DNA of 64,000 nt from Rhodococcus sp. 4CII (GTDB taxonomy: Bacteria; Actinomycetota; Actinomycetes; Mycobacteriales; Mycobacteriaceae): assembly GCF_014256275.1 (NCBI RefSeq), contig NZ_JACCFE010000002.1, positions 1,302,001 to 1,366,000 on the forward strand, given 5' to 3'. Both the position numbers and the translations under genes were made by a program. Positions 1 through 8,740 of the stretch are shown here, one piece after another. The first letter of the stretch is position 1. Every line of letters begins with the position of its first letter. A model generated the notes under the pieces. That model did no database searches and was not told the origin of the DNA. It saw only the letters and a list, made by a program, of their open reading frames with translations.

Positions 1-270
1 ATCCGGGTGTCGCGATTCGACGACCTGTCCGACCGTGCCACCGACCATGACCTCGCCGATCTCGACCGGGTCGGCGTACGACTCGGCGTCACTCATCCGG
101 CCGCGCATGTACGGGTCGAGCGACAGGTAGATGACGCGGATCAGCACCTCACCCTCGCCGGGCTCGGGCAGGTTGACGGCCTCCAATCGGAAGTTGTCGG
201 GGGTCGGCGCACCGTCCGGCCGCGACGCGAGGACTATCCGGGTGCTCTGAACGATGCTCTCCACACTCAC
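1..270 (-). CDS. NADP-dependent oxidoreductase, MDR family (CurA/leukotriene B4 dehydrogenase-like), 3' end off window
   Basis: The first 90 codons of a medium-chain dehydrogenase/reductase run off the left edge. The GTG start at 270 opens a frame with no stop to base 1; a second in-frame GTG at 264 is possible. The N-terminal pattern is typical of the zinc-independent CurA/LTB4-dehydrogenase subgroup: PDGAPTPDNF near residues 19-28, then LPEPGEGEVL, then the hallmark LSLDPYMRGRM at about 49-59. Members reduce enones or quinones with NADPH. The Rossmann domain lies outside the window, so cofactor use and substrate cannot be judged. The gene points away from the window and lies 52 bp downstream of the acyl-CoA ligase on the same strand. 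Confidence 0.8.
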   Translation of the reverse strand, partial: MSVESIVQSTRIVLASRPDGAPTPDNFRLEAVNLPEPGEGEVLIRVIYLSLDPYMRGRMSDAESYADPVEIGEVMVGGTVGQVVESRHPD

Positions 271-322
271 TGTGCGCCTGCCAATCCGTGTCGGGCCGGT
301 ATCTTTAGCCACCCTACCGACG

Positions 323-1723
323 TCAGAACAGTTGCTTCTTCTGCACCTTGCCCATCGCATTGCGGGGAAGCGACTCGACCACGCGGATCTCGCGGGGGCG
401 CTTGTGCACCGACAGTTCGGTGGCCACATGTTCGATCAGCTCGGTCTCCGAGACGTTGTCCCCCACCACGAACGCCACGAGCCGCTGGCCGAGGTCCGGA
501 TCGGGAACCCCGACCACCGCCGCTTCCCGCACGCTCGGGTGGCCGAGCAGCGACGTCTCCACCTCCCCCGCCCCGACCCGGAATCCGCCCGACTTGATGA
601 GGTCCGTGGATTCACGGCCCACGATGCGGTGGAACCCCTGCGGATCGATGACGGCCACGTCGCCGGTCTTGAAGTAGCCGTCGTCCGTGAAGGACTCGGC
701 CGTCGCGTCGGGCCTGCCGAGGTAGCCGTCGAACAGCATCGGCCCCCGTACCTGCAGCCCGCCGATCGACTCGCCGTCGTGCGGAACGTCCCGCCCGGCC
801 TCGTCCCGCAGCCGGGTCTCGACGCCGCGGACCGGGACACCCACCCACCCCGGGCGACGCTCGCCGTCGGCCCGGGTGCTGAGCGTCAGCATCGTCTCGC
901 TCATGCCGTAGCGCTCGATCAGTGCGTGCCCGGTCAGCTCCTGCAGCTTCTCGAACACCGGCACCGGCAGCGGGGCGCTGCCCGACACCAGCAGTCGCGC
1001 ACCCGACAGCGCACGCGCCGACTCGGGGTCGCCGGCGATGCGACTCCACACGGTCGGGACACCGAAGTACATCGTTCCCTCGGCCGCCGCGTACGCCGAC
1101 GGCGTGGGCTTCACCGTGTGGACGAGGCGGCTGCCGATCCGCAGCGGTCCCAGCACACCGAGGATGAGCCCGTGGACGTGGAACAGCGGAAGTCCTTGCA
1201 CCAGTGTGTCGTTGCCGGTCCACTGCCAGGCGTCCACGAGGGCATCGAGGCCGGCGGCGATGGCCTTCCTACTGATCAGGACCCCCTTGGGCGGTCCCGT
1301 GGTGCCGGACGTGTAGAGCACGAACGCGATGCTCGACTCGGGTGGTTCGGGGTAGCTGTGCCACGACCGGGCGTGGACGCGGACCGGAACGACGGGCAGT
1401 CCCGCCGGATCCGGCGGCGCCTCGCCCAGCCATGCCTGCGCACCCGAATCACGCAGGATGTGTTCGAGTTCGGCCGGGCCGGAATCGGGCGGCACCGGCA
1501 CCGCGGTCACGCCCGCGATGAGGCATCCCACGACCGCGAGGACGGTGGTGACGGTGGGGGTGGCGAAAATCGCGACCCGATCCGCGCGTGCCACCCGCTC
1601 GGCCACGGACGTCGCCGCACCGAGCACGTCGCCGCGCGACAGGGTGGCGTCGCCGATCCGGAGAGCGTCGGGAATGTCGTCGCCCCGGGCGACGGCCAGA
1701 GGATTCAGAGATCGCAGCAGCAC
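323..1723 (-). CDS. fadD36: acyl-CoA synthetase, FadD36/MatB-like AMP-forming ligase
   Basis: This 466-residue ANL-superfamily enzyme activates a carboxylic acid to acyl-AMP and then acyl-CoA. It has the phosphate-binding loop YTSGTTGPPKG at residues 137-147, the adenine/acyl motif RYGMSETM at 271-278, the hinge region with KTGD at 352-355 and GRESTDLIKSGG at 369-380, and the C-terminal catalytic lysine in RNAMGKVQKK (about K459). The short length and absence of a long-chain insertion fit the FadD36/malonyl-CoA synthetase (MatB) branch, so short or dicarboxylic acids are more likely substrates than long fatty acids. That preference is an inference from the family. It lies 13 bp from the rhomboid-like gene on the same strand, suggesting cotranscription. 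Confidence 0.85.
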   Translation of the reverse strand: MLLRSLNPLAVARGDDIPDALRIGDATLSRGDVLGAATSVAERVARADRVAIFATPTVTTVLAVVGCLIAGVTAVPVPPDSGPAELEHILRDSGAQAWLGEAPPDPAGLPVVPVRVHARSWHSYPEPPESSIAFVLYTSGTTGPPKGVLISRKAIAAGLDALVDAWQWTGNDTLVQGLPLFHVHGLILGVLGPLRIGSRLVHTVKPTPSAYAAAEGTMYFGVPTVWSRIAGDPESARALSGARLLVSGSAPLPVPVFEKLQELTGHALIERYGMSETMLTLSTRADGERRPGWVGVPVRGVETRLRDEAGRDVPHDGESIGGLQVRGPMLFDGYLGRPDATAESFTDDGYFKTGDVAVIDPQGFHRIVGRESTDLIKSGGFRVGAGEVETSLLGHPSVREAAVVGVPDPDLGQRLVAFVVGDNVSETELIEHVATELSVHKRPREIRVVESLPRNAMGKVQKKQLF

Positions 1724-1736
1724 ATCGCACAGCCTC

Positions 1737-2396
1737 TCACAGAGCGCGGACGCGGCCCTCGAGGTCTCCCGGCGGCGGACTGACGGTGGCCAGTGCTGCG
1801 CCGAGCAGGGCCCCGGTCAGCACCGCCCATCCGTGTGCGTCGTCGATCGTCACCAGCAGGACGCCGGCGAGCACGATTCCGCCGCTCGCTGCGAGGGCGC
1901 GCCTTTCCTGGGACTGCATCACGACCAGACCGGCGAGGGACGCGGCCAGCGCGAGCGTGGCACCCGAATTTCCTGCCCCCGGCGACGGAAACAGAAACGC
2001 GGTGAACAGACCGAAGATGACCTGGCTCGCCACGAACAGCAGAACGGCGCGGATGCCGCCCCAGACCCGGACCGCGAGCGGCGCGACCCAGGCGAGCACG
2101 AGCAGGTTCACCACCGTTCCGGCGAGTCCGCCGTCCTGCACCGCCACCGACGTGACGATCCGCCACCACTGGTGGTCCCGGATCTGGGTGGGGTCCCGCT
2201 CGAGGGCGTCGAGGACGGCGGGCAGCACGATCTGCAGCAGCGACGGCACGGCGATCAACAGCCACAACACCACCGCGGTGCGCGGCGGACGACTGAGCCG
2301 GACCTCTCCGATTCGGGTCGACGCGAGCAGCGTGGCGAGCACGAGGACGACGGCGAAGAGGACCGCACTGGTCCATCCGTCGCCCGAAGTCTTCAC
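1737..2396 (-). CDS. rhomboid-family intramembrane serine protease-like protein
   Basis: This 219-residue protein has about six hydrophobic segments. It carries a G-N-S-G motif at the start of a membrane helix (GAGNSGATLAL) and a histidine near the start of the last helix (DDAHGWAVLTG). This spacing matches the Ser-His dyad of rhomboid proteases, which cut substrates inside the membrane. The sequence is otherwise weakly conserved, so it could be an inactive rhomboid-like protein. It sits directly upstream of the FadD36-like ligase on the same strand, with no space for an independent promoter for the ligase. I infer cotranscription but no functional link. Confidence 0.6.
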   Translation of the reverse strand: MKTSGDGWTSAVLFAVVLVLATLLASTRIGEVRLSRPPRTAVVLWLLIAVPSLLQIVLPAVLDALERDPTQIRDHQWWRIVTSVAVQDGGLAGTVVNLLVLAWVAPLAVRVWGGIRAVLLFVASQVIFGLFTAFLFPSPGAGNSGATLALAASLAGLVVMQSQERRALAASGGIVLAGVLLVTIDDAHGWAVLTGALLGAALATVSPPPGDLEGRVRAL

Positions 2397-2441
2397 CGCG
2401 AAACCTTACAACGGCAATCCCCCACCGGAACCGATCGGCGT

Positions 2442-3419
2442 TCAGTCCCGCGTGACCACCGAACGGAGGAAGAAGCGCAGGTTCGAGGGGCGCTCGGCCA
2501 GTCGCCGCATGAAGTACGCGTACCACTGGCTGCCATACGGCACGTACACCCGAACCTGCTTGTCCTCATTGGCGAGCCGACGTTGCTCGAGGTCGCGGAT
2601 CCCGAACAGCATCTGGTGTTCGTATGCGTCCGCGGCGCGGCCCGTGCGCCCGACCAGGGGGGCGACCGCGTCGATCACCGCGGGATCGTGTGAGGCCACC
2701 ATCGGGTATCCGGCCCCGTCCATGAGTATCTCGAGGCATCGCAGGTACGACGCGTCGACGGCGGCGCGGTCCTTGAATGCGACCGATTCGGGTTCCCGGT
2801 ACGCGCCCTTGCACAACCGGACCCTCGAACCGGCGCCGGCGAGGGTGCGACAGTCGTTCTCGGTGCGGCGCAGATACGACTGCACGACGGCACCGAGCCA
2901 CGGGAATTCGGTGCGGAGGTCCCGCACGATCGCGAGCGTCGAATCGGTGGTCGTGTGGTCCTCGGCGTCCACGGTCACCCATAAGCCCGCGGCGTCCGCG
3001 GCGGCGCAGATCGTGCGCGCGTTGTCGGTGGCGATCCGGCGGCCGTCGCCGGCCAGCGACTGCCCCAGCGCCGACAGCTTCATCGACACCTCGAGCCGGC
3101 GAACACCCGATTTCCCTTCCGCCGCTTCGGGAAGGGCACCGAGGTCGGCGACGAGCGCCAGGTACTCGTCCACGGTCGCCTGCGCTCCCGTCGCGTCCCG
3201 GGTGTCCTCCCCGAGGAAGTCGATGGACACCGACCGGCCCGAGTCGAGGATCTCCCGGACCGACACCAGCGCCGACTCCCGGCTCTCGCCCGCCACGAAA
3301 CGGTCGACCAGTCGCCGGGTGACCGGGGCGCCGGTGACGGCACGTTTGACGCGCGACGACCGGGCCGCCGCGAGGATCGCCGGGCGCAGCGGATTCGCCA
3401 GGACGGTGGGCGCTTTCAT
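2442..3419 (-). CDS. proline dehydrogenase
   Basis: This 325-residue monofunctional, FAD-dependent proline dehydrogenase oxidises L-proline to pyrroline-5-carboxylate. Recognisable PRODH barrel segments are VSIDFLGEDT, the KLSALG strand, VTVDAEDHTTTD, the KGAYREPES loop and the C-terminal RRLAERPSN helix that carries the proline-binding arginines. The ATG at 3419 is chosen because it overlaps the stop of the upstream dehydrogenase gene in an ATGA arrangement; longer frames upstream read through that gene. The 4-base overlap implies translational coupling, so the two enzymes form one proline-to-glutamate catabolic unit, as in other Gram-positives where the functions are not fused as in PutA. 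Confidence 0.93.
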   Translation of the reverse strand: MKAPTVLANPLRPAILAAARSSRVKRAVTGAPVTRRLVDRFVAGESRESALVSVREILDSGRSVSIDFLGEDTRDATGAQATVDEYLALVADLGALPEAAEGKSGVRRLEVSMKLSALGQSLAGDGRRIATDNARTICAAADAAGLWVTVDAEDHTTTDSTLAIVRDLRTEFPWLGAVVQSYLRRTENDCRTLAGAGSRVRLCKGAYREPESVAFKDRAAVDASYLRCLEILMDGAGYPMVASHDPAVIDAVAPLVGRTGRAADAYEHQMLFGIRDLEQRRLANEDKQVRVYVPYGSQWYAYFMRRLAERPSNLRFFLRSVVTRD

Positions 3420-5056
3420 TGCGACCCCATGTGCGGATAGCGGTAGTCGGTGGCGGGAACGAACGTCTCCTTGATGGTGCGGGCCGACACCCACCGCAGC
3501 AGGTTGAGCTTGGACCCGGCCTTGTCGTTGGTGCCCGATGCGCGGGCGCCGCCGAACGGTTGTTGCCCCACGACGGCACCGGTCGGCTTGTCGTTGACGT
3601 AGAAGTTTCCGGCGGTGAACCGGAGCGCCGACGTGGCCTGTTCGACGGCCCGGCGGTCGTCGGCGATCACCGCCCCGGTCAGCGCGTACGGCGCCGCCGA
3701 GTCGACGCGGGCGAGCACGTCGGCGAACGCGTTCGGGGCGGAGTCGTCGTAGACGTGGACCGTGAGGATCGGACCGAAGTACTCGGTGGTCATCGCCTCG
3801 TCGGTGGGGTCGTCGGCCAGCAGGACGGTGGGCCGGACGAAGTAGCCGACGCTGTCGTCGTACTTGCCGCCGACGGCGATCTCGAGGCCTGCGGTGCTGC
3901 GGGCGCGTTCGATGGCCGCGACGTTCTTGTCGAAGGCGCGCCGGTCGATGAGCGCACCGCCGAAGTTCTCCAGATCGGTCACGTCACCGTAGGTGAGAGC
4001 GTCGACTTCCGCGGTGAACGTGTCGCGCATCCTCCGCCACAACGACTTCGGGACATACGCGCGGGAGGCGGCCGAACATTTCTGCCCCTGGTACTCGAAC
4101 GCCCCGCGGATCAGCGCCGTCCGCAGCACGTCCTCGTCGGCCGAGGCGTGCGCGACCACGAAGTCCTTGCCGCCGGTCTCCCCCACCAGCCGCGGGTAGC
4201 CGGCGTACTTCCCGATGTTCGCGCCCACCTCGCTCCACAGGTGCTGGAACGTGCGGGTCGACCCCGTGAAGTGGATACCGGCGAGGCGCGGATCGTTCAG
4301 GAGAACCTCCGACACCGCCTGCCCACTGCCGGTGAGCAGGTTGATCACACCGGGAGGCAGTCCCGCGGCCTCGAGCAGCTTCATCGTCCAGTACGCGGCG
4401 ACGGTCTGCGTCGACGACGGCTTCCAGATCACCGTGTTCCCCATCAGCGCCGGCGCGGTCGGCAGATTGCCGGCGATCGCGCTGAAGTTGAACGGGGTGA
4501 TCGCGTAGACGAAGCCCTCGAGCGGCCGGTATTCCAGCCGGTTCCACACGCCGGGCGAGGAGATCGGCTGCTCGGCGAGGATCTGACGTGCGAAGTGAAC
4601 GTTGAAGCGCCAGAAGTCGATCAGCTCGCACGGCGCGTCGATCTCCGCCTGCTGGACCGACTTCGACTGGCCGAGCATCGTCGCGGCGGCGAGCGTTTCG
4701 CGCCACGGCCCCGACAGCAGGTCGGCGGCGCGCAGGATCACCGCGGCCCGGTCGTCGAACGAGAGCGCCCGCCAGTGCGGTGCCGCCGCCGACGCGGCCT
4801 CGACCGCCGCCGACGCGTCGTCGTGGGTGGCGCTGCGCAGCGTGCCGAGCACGGCGGAGTGCCGGTGGGGCTGGACGACGTCGACGCGGTCGCCGTTGCC
4901 GTGCCGGTGTTTCCCCCCGATCACGTGCGGGATGTCGACCGGATCGGTGCCGATGTCGGCGAGTGCGGACTGTACTCGGGAACGTTCGGGACTGCCCGGC
5001 GCGTACGTGTGGACCGGCTCGTTGGTGGGCACCGGAACCTGGGTGATGGCGTCCAT
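3416..5056 (-). CDS. pruA: L-glutamate gamma-semialdehyde (delta-1-pyrroline-5-carboxylate) dehydrogenase
   Basis: This 546-residue aldehyde dehydrogenase oxidises glutamate semialdehyde, in equilibrium with pyrroline-5-carboxylate, to glutamate using NAD. The catalytic cysteine is Cys327 in EYQGQKCSAASR, and the general-base region is GETGGKDF at 292-299. The FTGST motif at 263-267 and the C-terminal PFGGARASGTNDK segment are typical of the RocA/PruA group. Length and motifs match the family. It is the first gene of the proline operon; its stop overlaps the proline dehydrogenase start. The 160 bp between it and the divergent gene starting at 5217 should carry its promoter. No regulator gene is adjacent. 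Confidence 0.94.
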   Translation of the reverse strand: MDAITQVPVPTNEPVHTYAPGSPERSRVQSALADIGTDPVDIPHVIGGKHRHGNGDRVDVVQPHRHSAVLGTLRSATHDDASAAVEAASAAAPHWRALSFDDRAAVILRAADLLSGPWRETLAAATMLGQSKSVQQAEIDAPCELIDFWRFNVHFARQILAEQPISSPGVWNRLEYRPLEGFVYAITPFNFSAIAGNLPTAPALMGNTVIWKPSSTQTVAAYWTMKLLEAAGLPPGVINLLTGSGQAVSEVLLNDPRLAGIHFTGSTRTFQHLWSEVGANIGKYAGYPRLVGETGGKDFVVAHASADEDVLRTALIRGAFEYQGQKCSAASRAYVPKSLWRRMRDTFTAEVDALTYGDVTDLENFGGALIDRRAFDKNVAAIERARSTAGLEIAVGGKYDDSVGYFVRPTVLLADDPTDEAMTTEYFGPILTVHVYDDSAPNAFADVLARVDSAAPYALTGAVIADDRRAVEQATSALRFTAGNFYVNDKPTGAVVGQQPFGGARASGTNDKAGSKLNLLRWVSARTIKETFVPATDYRYPHMGSQ

Positions 5057-5216
5057 TGCTGCCTGCCTCCTGCCCTCAGATCGTGAGGAACTGTGACCGG
5101 GAACCGCGGGTCGGACGGGGACACCCGTCCGAACGGAACCCTCGAGCCCAGGTTAGCGCTGCCCGGGGGTCCCCATCCGGTTTTGACGCGCCGACGGGCT
5201 GGCTACCATCGGCCAC

Positions 5217-5807
5217 ATGCCCGAACGGAATCGTGTGTCACCCCGATCCGACGTCGTCGCGATTCCACTCCGCGGCCGGTTCATGGGCAACCGGGGCTGC
5301 CTGCACCGCGGGCACACCGTCGTGCGTAACCATGCAGGCAGACGGTGGATCACCTGCGTCACCGACTACCCCGCCCGCACGGTGCCGCAGTGGAGCGAGG
5401 GGCATTACACGGTGCTGTTCTTCCACGACGAGGCGGTGGCGCTCGCGGCCGGGCACCGACCGTGCGCCCTCTGCAGGCGCGCGCGATACAACGACTTTCG
5501 CGCCGCCTGGCAGCGGGCCGACGGGGGCGGACTGCCGAGCGCGGACGAGATGGATGCCCGGTTGCACGCGGAACGACTCGACGGCTCCCGTCAGCGCACC
5601 CACGAGGCCGCGTGGTCGTCCTTGCCCCGCGGCACGTTCGCCCTACTCGACGGCGAACCCGCTGTCGTGCTGGACGAGACCGTCGTCCCGTGGTCGAAAG
5701 ACGGATACGGGACACCGTCGGCGCGTCCGTCCGGGACGGCGACCGTTCTGACGCCGCCGTCCACCGTCGCCGTGCTCGCGGCCGGCTACTCGCCCGACAT
5801 CGCGTAG
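5217..5807 (+). CDS. conserved hypothetical protein with Ada-like metal-binding cysteine motif
   Basis: This 196-residue protein has no name I recognise. Residues from about 65 read FFHDEAVALAAGHRPCALCRRARY. This resembles the second half of the Ada zinc-binding domain, where an FF-x-x-x-x-x-A-x-x-A-G-[FY]-R-P-C-x-x-C helix supplies two zinc ligands. An earlier cysteine in FMGNRGCLHRGH and one in RRWITCVTDYP could be further ligands. There is no methyltransferase (Ogt) active-site motif and no AraC helix-turn-helix, so this is not a full Ada protein. Function is unknown. It is transcribed alone, between the divergent proline operon and the convergent PPOX gene. Confidence 0.7.
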   Translation: MPERNRVSPRSDVVAIPLRGRFMGNRGCLHRGHTVVRNHAGRRWITCVTDYPARTVPQWSEGHYTVLFFHDEAVALAAGHRPCALCRRARYNDFRAAWQRADGGGLPSADEMDARLHAERLDGSRQRTHEAAWSSLPRGTFALLDGEPAVVLDETVVPWSKDGYGTPSARPSGTATVLTPPSTVAVLAAGYSPDIA

Positions 5808-5814
5808 CCCGCCG

Positions 5815-6228
5815 CTACACGTCGCGGGCATTCGAGACGAGTTGATGGACGTCCTGGTCGGTGGCGCCGAGGCCGAAGCTGATGATCCGCTCGGGGTGGA
5901 TGCGGATGGTCGGGCCGCCGAGTCCGTTCGACTGCGCGGCCTCGGCGTCGAGAGCCTCGGCCCGGCCGCGTATTTCGACGCAACGGACCCGCCACGGGTC
6001 GACGGACGGCACGTCGTCGACGACGAACGCCACCTTCCCGTTGTCGGCGACGTTGCGGAATTTCCGGCTCGCCGCCATGTTGTAGCCCTGGATGTCGATC
6101 GTGGACGTGTCGGCGTTGTAGTGGAAGCCCACCGGACTGACCTGCAGGGTTCCGCCCGGTTGGACCGTGGCGAGCCGGCCGAGGCGTTGCGATGCCAGGT
6201 AGTCGAGTTCCTGCTGGGTGAAGGACAT
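5815..6228 (-). CDS. PPOX-class (split beta-barrel) F420/FMN-dependent oxidoreductase
   Basis: This 137-residue protein has the pyridoxamine-5'-phosphate-oxidase-like split barrel. It opens with MSFTQQELDYLASQRLGRLATV and continues with a G-T-L-Q-V-S-P-V-G-F strand, a GYNMAASRKFRN loop that is often involved in cofactor phosphate contacts, and the AFVVDDV strand. Actinobacterial members of this size commonly use F420, and the F420 pathway gene fbiC lies about 3 kb away. The cofactor is inferred from the family, not shown by the sequence. Its 3' end faces the plus-strand gene ending at 5807 with only 7 bp between them. Confidence 0.8.
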   Translation of the reverse strand: MSFTQQELDYLASQRLGRLATVQPGGTLQVSPVGFHYNADTSTIDIQGYNMAASRKFRNVADNGKVAFVVDDVPSVDPWRVRCVEIRGRAEALDAEAAQSNGLGGPTIRIHPERIISFGLGATDQDVHQLVSNARDV

Positions 6229-6281
6229 GAGGCCAGGCTAGAACCTGAACCGCGCTCGAGGTCAAGGTTTCGGGACGCTTC

Positions 6282-7160
6282 TCAGCCGAGATCGTCGAGA
6301 GTGCGCCGAGCCTCCTCCACCCTCCGCTCCGCCGTCTCCAGATCACGCTCTCCCCGCTGCACGTCCTCCGCCGACGCCGTCTCCGCGTTCCGGGTGAACT
6401 GCCGCTCCTGCTCGGCGTGGTCGAGTTCGGCGCGCAATTCCGCGATCCGATGGTCGATCTCGGTCAGCGTGGACCGAGTCTGCTCCCACGCCGCCGTCGC
6501 GTCGTCCAGGGCATCGCGGGCCTCGTCGGCCAGGGCCGTGGCGTCCGCCAGTTCCGCTGCGGCCGCCGCGCGTTCGGCGTCGAGATCACGCTCCTGCGAT
6601 TTCTTCGGCTTTTCGGCCGGTGGTGTGGGGGCGGGTCCGGACTTCGACGGCCGCTTCGCCGACTTTCCCTGGACGACGGCGAGTCCGGCCGGACCGAACC
6701 CGCTGTAGGTCGCCGCGGTCACCACCCGGCCGCGCCGCACCTGGTCGGCGGTTTCGGCGTCGGCGAGGGCGGCGTGCAGCGTCTGACCGACCTCCCGCAG
6801 GGCGTCCTCCCCGACGGTCCGGTCGCGCTCCGCGGCGAGTTCACCGGCCTTGCGCGCCAACGCGCGGACCACCTGCTGCCGCTGCGTCGTCAGCCGCCGC
6901 AGGTCCGGCCCGGACAGGTGCCGTTGCGCGTCGCGGAGTGCCTCGCCGAGGGCGAGGAGGGCATCGACTTCGTCAGGCAGCTCACGGGCGAGCAGATTGA
7001 CGAGCCAGCCCACGACCGTCGGCTTCCGCAGCTTCCCGATCTCGGTCGCCAGCGCACGGTCCTTGCTCTCCCGTGCCGCCGCCACCCGCGCGGTGCGGGC
7101 CTCGACGAACTCGCCGGGGTCGAGGCCGTACAGCTCGTCGGCGACGTCGTCGAGGGTCAC
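6282..7160 (-). CDS. coiled-coil protein of unknown function
   Basis: This 292-residue protein probably starts with GTG at 7160. It has two parts. Residues 1-150 are helical and contain VGWLVNLLARELPDEVDALLALGEALRDAQ, a conserved-looking block. A low-complexity linker rich in Lys/Pro/Ser lies around 160-190, and residues 190-290 form an Ala/Glu/Arg-rich region with strong heptad character, i.e. a long coiled coil. I see no catalytic motif, signal peptide or membrane segment. It lies between dapC and the PPOX gene on the same strand. Similar helical proteins are common in Rhodococcus and Mycobacterium without assigned function, as far as I recall. Confidence 0.7.
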   Translation of the reverse strand: MTLDDVADELYGLDPGEFVEARTARVAAARESKDRALATEIGKLRKPTVVGWLVNLLARELPDEVDALLALGEALRDAQRHLSGPDLRRLTTQRQQVVRALARKAGELAAERDRTVGEDALREVGQTLHAALADAETADQVRRGRVVTAATYSGFGPAGLAVVQGKSAKRPSKSGPAPTPPAEKPKKSQERDLDAERAAAAAELADATALADEARDALDDATAAWEQTRSTLTEIDHRIAELRAELDHAEQERQFTRNAETASAEDVQRGERDLETAERRVEEARRTLDDLG

Positions 7161-7205
7161 CGCACAATCCTGACACCGCGGCTACCCGCGCCGGGCCGAC
7201 TCGGC

Positions 7206-8306
7206 TCAGACCAGTCGTTCGGCCGCGGCCGCGATCCGTTCGTCGGTGGCCGTGAGCGCGATGCGCACGTGGGTGCCACCGCCGGGCCCGTAGAACTCCC
7301 CCGGTGCTACGAGAATGCCGCGGTCGGCGAACCATTCGACGGTGTCCCGGCAGGCTTCGCCGCGGGTGGCCCACAGGTACAGCCCGGCCTCGGAGTTGTC
7401 GACGGTGAATCCGGCGCCCCGGACCGCGGCGAGAAGGATCTCGCGGCGGCGGCGGTACCGCTCACGCTGCTCGTTCTCGTGGTCGTCGTCGCGGAGCGCG
7501 GCGGTCATCGCCGACTGGATCGGCAACGGCACCATCATGCCCGCGTGCTTGCGGACCTCGAGAAGTTCGGCCACCAACGCCGGGTCACCGGTGACGAATC
7601 CCGCGCGGTAGCTCGCGAGGTTGGATGTCTTGGACAGCGAGTGCACCGCGAGGAGGCCGGTGAGGTCGCCGTCGTTCACCCGCTCGTCCAGGATGGACAG
7701 CGCTTCGCCCTCCCAGGTCAACCCGAGGTAGCACTCGTCGGAGGCGACAATCGCACCCCGGCGTCGCGCCCAGTCGACCACCTTGCGCAGATGCTCGAGC
7801 CCGAGCACCTTGCCGGTGGGGTTGGACGGCGAGTTCACGAAGATCAGCGACGCGCCCTCCGGACCGAGCCGGTTGAGTCCGTCGGCGCGGAGCACGCGCG
7901 CCCCGGCGAGGAGAGCACCCACTTCGTACGTGGGGTATGCCAGCTCCGGAATGACGACGAGGTCCTCGGCGCCGAGACCCAGCAGGCGCGGCAGCCAAGC
8001 GATGAGCTCCTTCGTGCCGATCGCGGGGAGCACCGCCGCCGGATCGATTCCGGTGATCCCGAATCGACGGTGCAGAGCCTCGACCGCCGCGTCACGAAGT
8101 TCGTCCGTGCCGTGCGTCGTCGGATATCCGGGCACCGCGGCGACCGCGGTCAGCGCCTCCTGAATGATCGGGGCGACAGGATCGACCGGGGTGCCCACGG
8201 ACAGGTTGACGATGCCGCCCGGGTGCGCGAAGGCTTTCGCCTTCGCCGACTCGAGTGAGTCCCACGGGAAGTCGGGAAGAGCTTTGGCTACCGAGATACG
8301 AGGCAC
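7206..8306 (-). CDS. dapC: succinyldiaminopimelate transaminase
   Basis: This 366-residue fold-type I PLP aminotransferase makes N-succinyl-LL-2,6-diaminopimelate in the lysine/cell-wall pathway. The PLP lysine is Lys226 in SLSKTSN. FVNSPSNPTGKVL carries the conserved Asn-Pro-x-Gly, and YRAGFVTGDP carries the phosphate-binding segment. The GTG start at 8306 is chosen because it lies 2 bp after the ferredoxin stop and gives the family N-terminus PRISVAKALPDFPWD; longer frames run back through the ferredoxin gene. The fdxA-dapC pair is a conserved actinobacterial arrangement. The 3' neighbour is the coiled-coil gene after 45 bp. Confidence 0.9.
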   Translation of the reverse strand: MPRISVAKALPDFPWDSLESAKAKAFAHPGGIVNLSVGTPVDPVAPIIQEALTAVAAVPGYPTTHGTDELRDAAVEALHRRFGITGIDPAAVLPAIGTKELIAWLPRLLGLGAEDLVVIPELAYPTYEVGALLAGARVLRADGLNRLGPEGASLIFVNSPSNPTGKVLGLEHLRKVVDWARRRGAIVASDECYLGLTWEGEALSILDERVNDGDLTGLLAVHSLSKTSNLASYRAGFVTGDPALVAELLEVRKHAGMMVPLPIQSAMTAALRDDDHENEQRERYRRRREILLAAVRGAGFTVDNSEAGLYLWATRGEACRDTVEWFADRGILVAPGEFYGPGGGTHVRIALTATDERIAAAAERLV

Positions 8307-8308
8307 AT

Positions 8309-8632
8309 CTAGTCCTCGCCCATGGGAGGCAGAGCCTTGACGAACGGCGGGTCGTAGTCGACCTTGCCCAGCTTGGCCGCGCCGCCGGGGGAACCGAGGT
8401 CGTCGAAGAAGTCGACGTTCGCGGCGATGTAGCCGTTCCACTGTTCCGGGACGTCGTCTTCGTAGAAGATGGCTTCGACGGGGCAGACGGGTTCACAGGC
8501 GCCGCAGTCCACGCATTCGTCGGGATGGATGTAGAGCATCCGCCCGCCCTCGTAGATGCAGTCGACAGGGCATTCCTCGATGCACGCCTTGTCCAACACA
8601 TCCACGCACGGTTCAGCAATCGTGTAGGGCAC
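8309..8632 (-). CDS. fdxA: seven-iron (3Fe-4S/4Fe-4S) ferredoxin
   Basis: This 107-residue ferredoxin carries electrons in the cytoplasm. Eight cysteines lie at 9, 17, 21, 25, 40, 43, 46 and 50. The C-x7-C-x3-C-x3-C-P first cluster pattern is followed by CVDCGACEPVCP, typical of FdxA-type 7Fe ferredoxins. The GTG at 8632 is preferred to a longer frame because GGGAGAG stands 4 bases upstream and the resulting N-terminus (PYTIAEPC) matches the family. The C-terminal region with YIAANVDFFDDLGSPGGA is also typical. It is probably cotranscribed with dapC, 2 bp downstream. Confidence 0.93.
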   Translation of the reverse strand: MPYTIAEPCVDVLDKACIEECPVDCIYEGGRMLYIHPDECVDCGACEPVCPVEAIFYEDDVPEQWNGYIAANVDFFDDLGSPGGAAKLGKVDYDPPFVKALPPMGED

Positions 8633-8740
8633 TGCCGCTCTCCCTGCCTTTCTGACACGAGTAAGCACGAGGTACGGGCCGCTTGTACCCCGCGGAAGAC
8701 CCTATTATCGCCTGCCCGGTCGACCTCTCCGCGGTGAGGG

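Noticed and set aside
254..1783. 509-residue plus-strand frame antisense to the acyl-CoA ligase gene
   Set aside because: Its sequence is Arg/His/Gly-rich without domains, as expected from the complementary strand of a GC-rich gene, while the minus-strand frame has full ANL motifs.
8669..8740. GTAC-N9-GTAC symmetric element and GATAAT box as a fdxA promoter/operator
   Set aside because: A -10-like GATAAT is visible on the minus strand but no -35 at proper spacing, and the short symmetry is weak; not enough to call.
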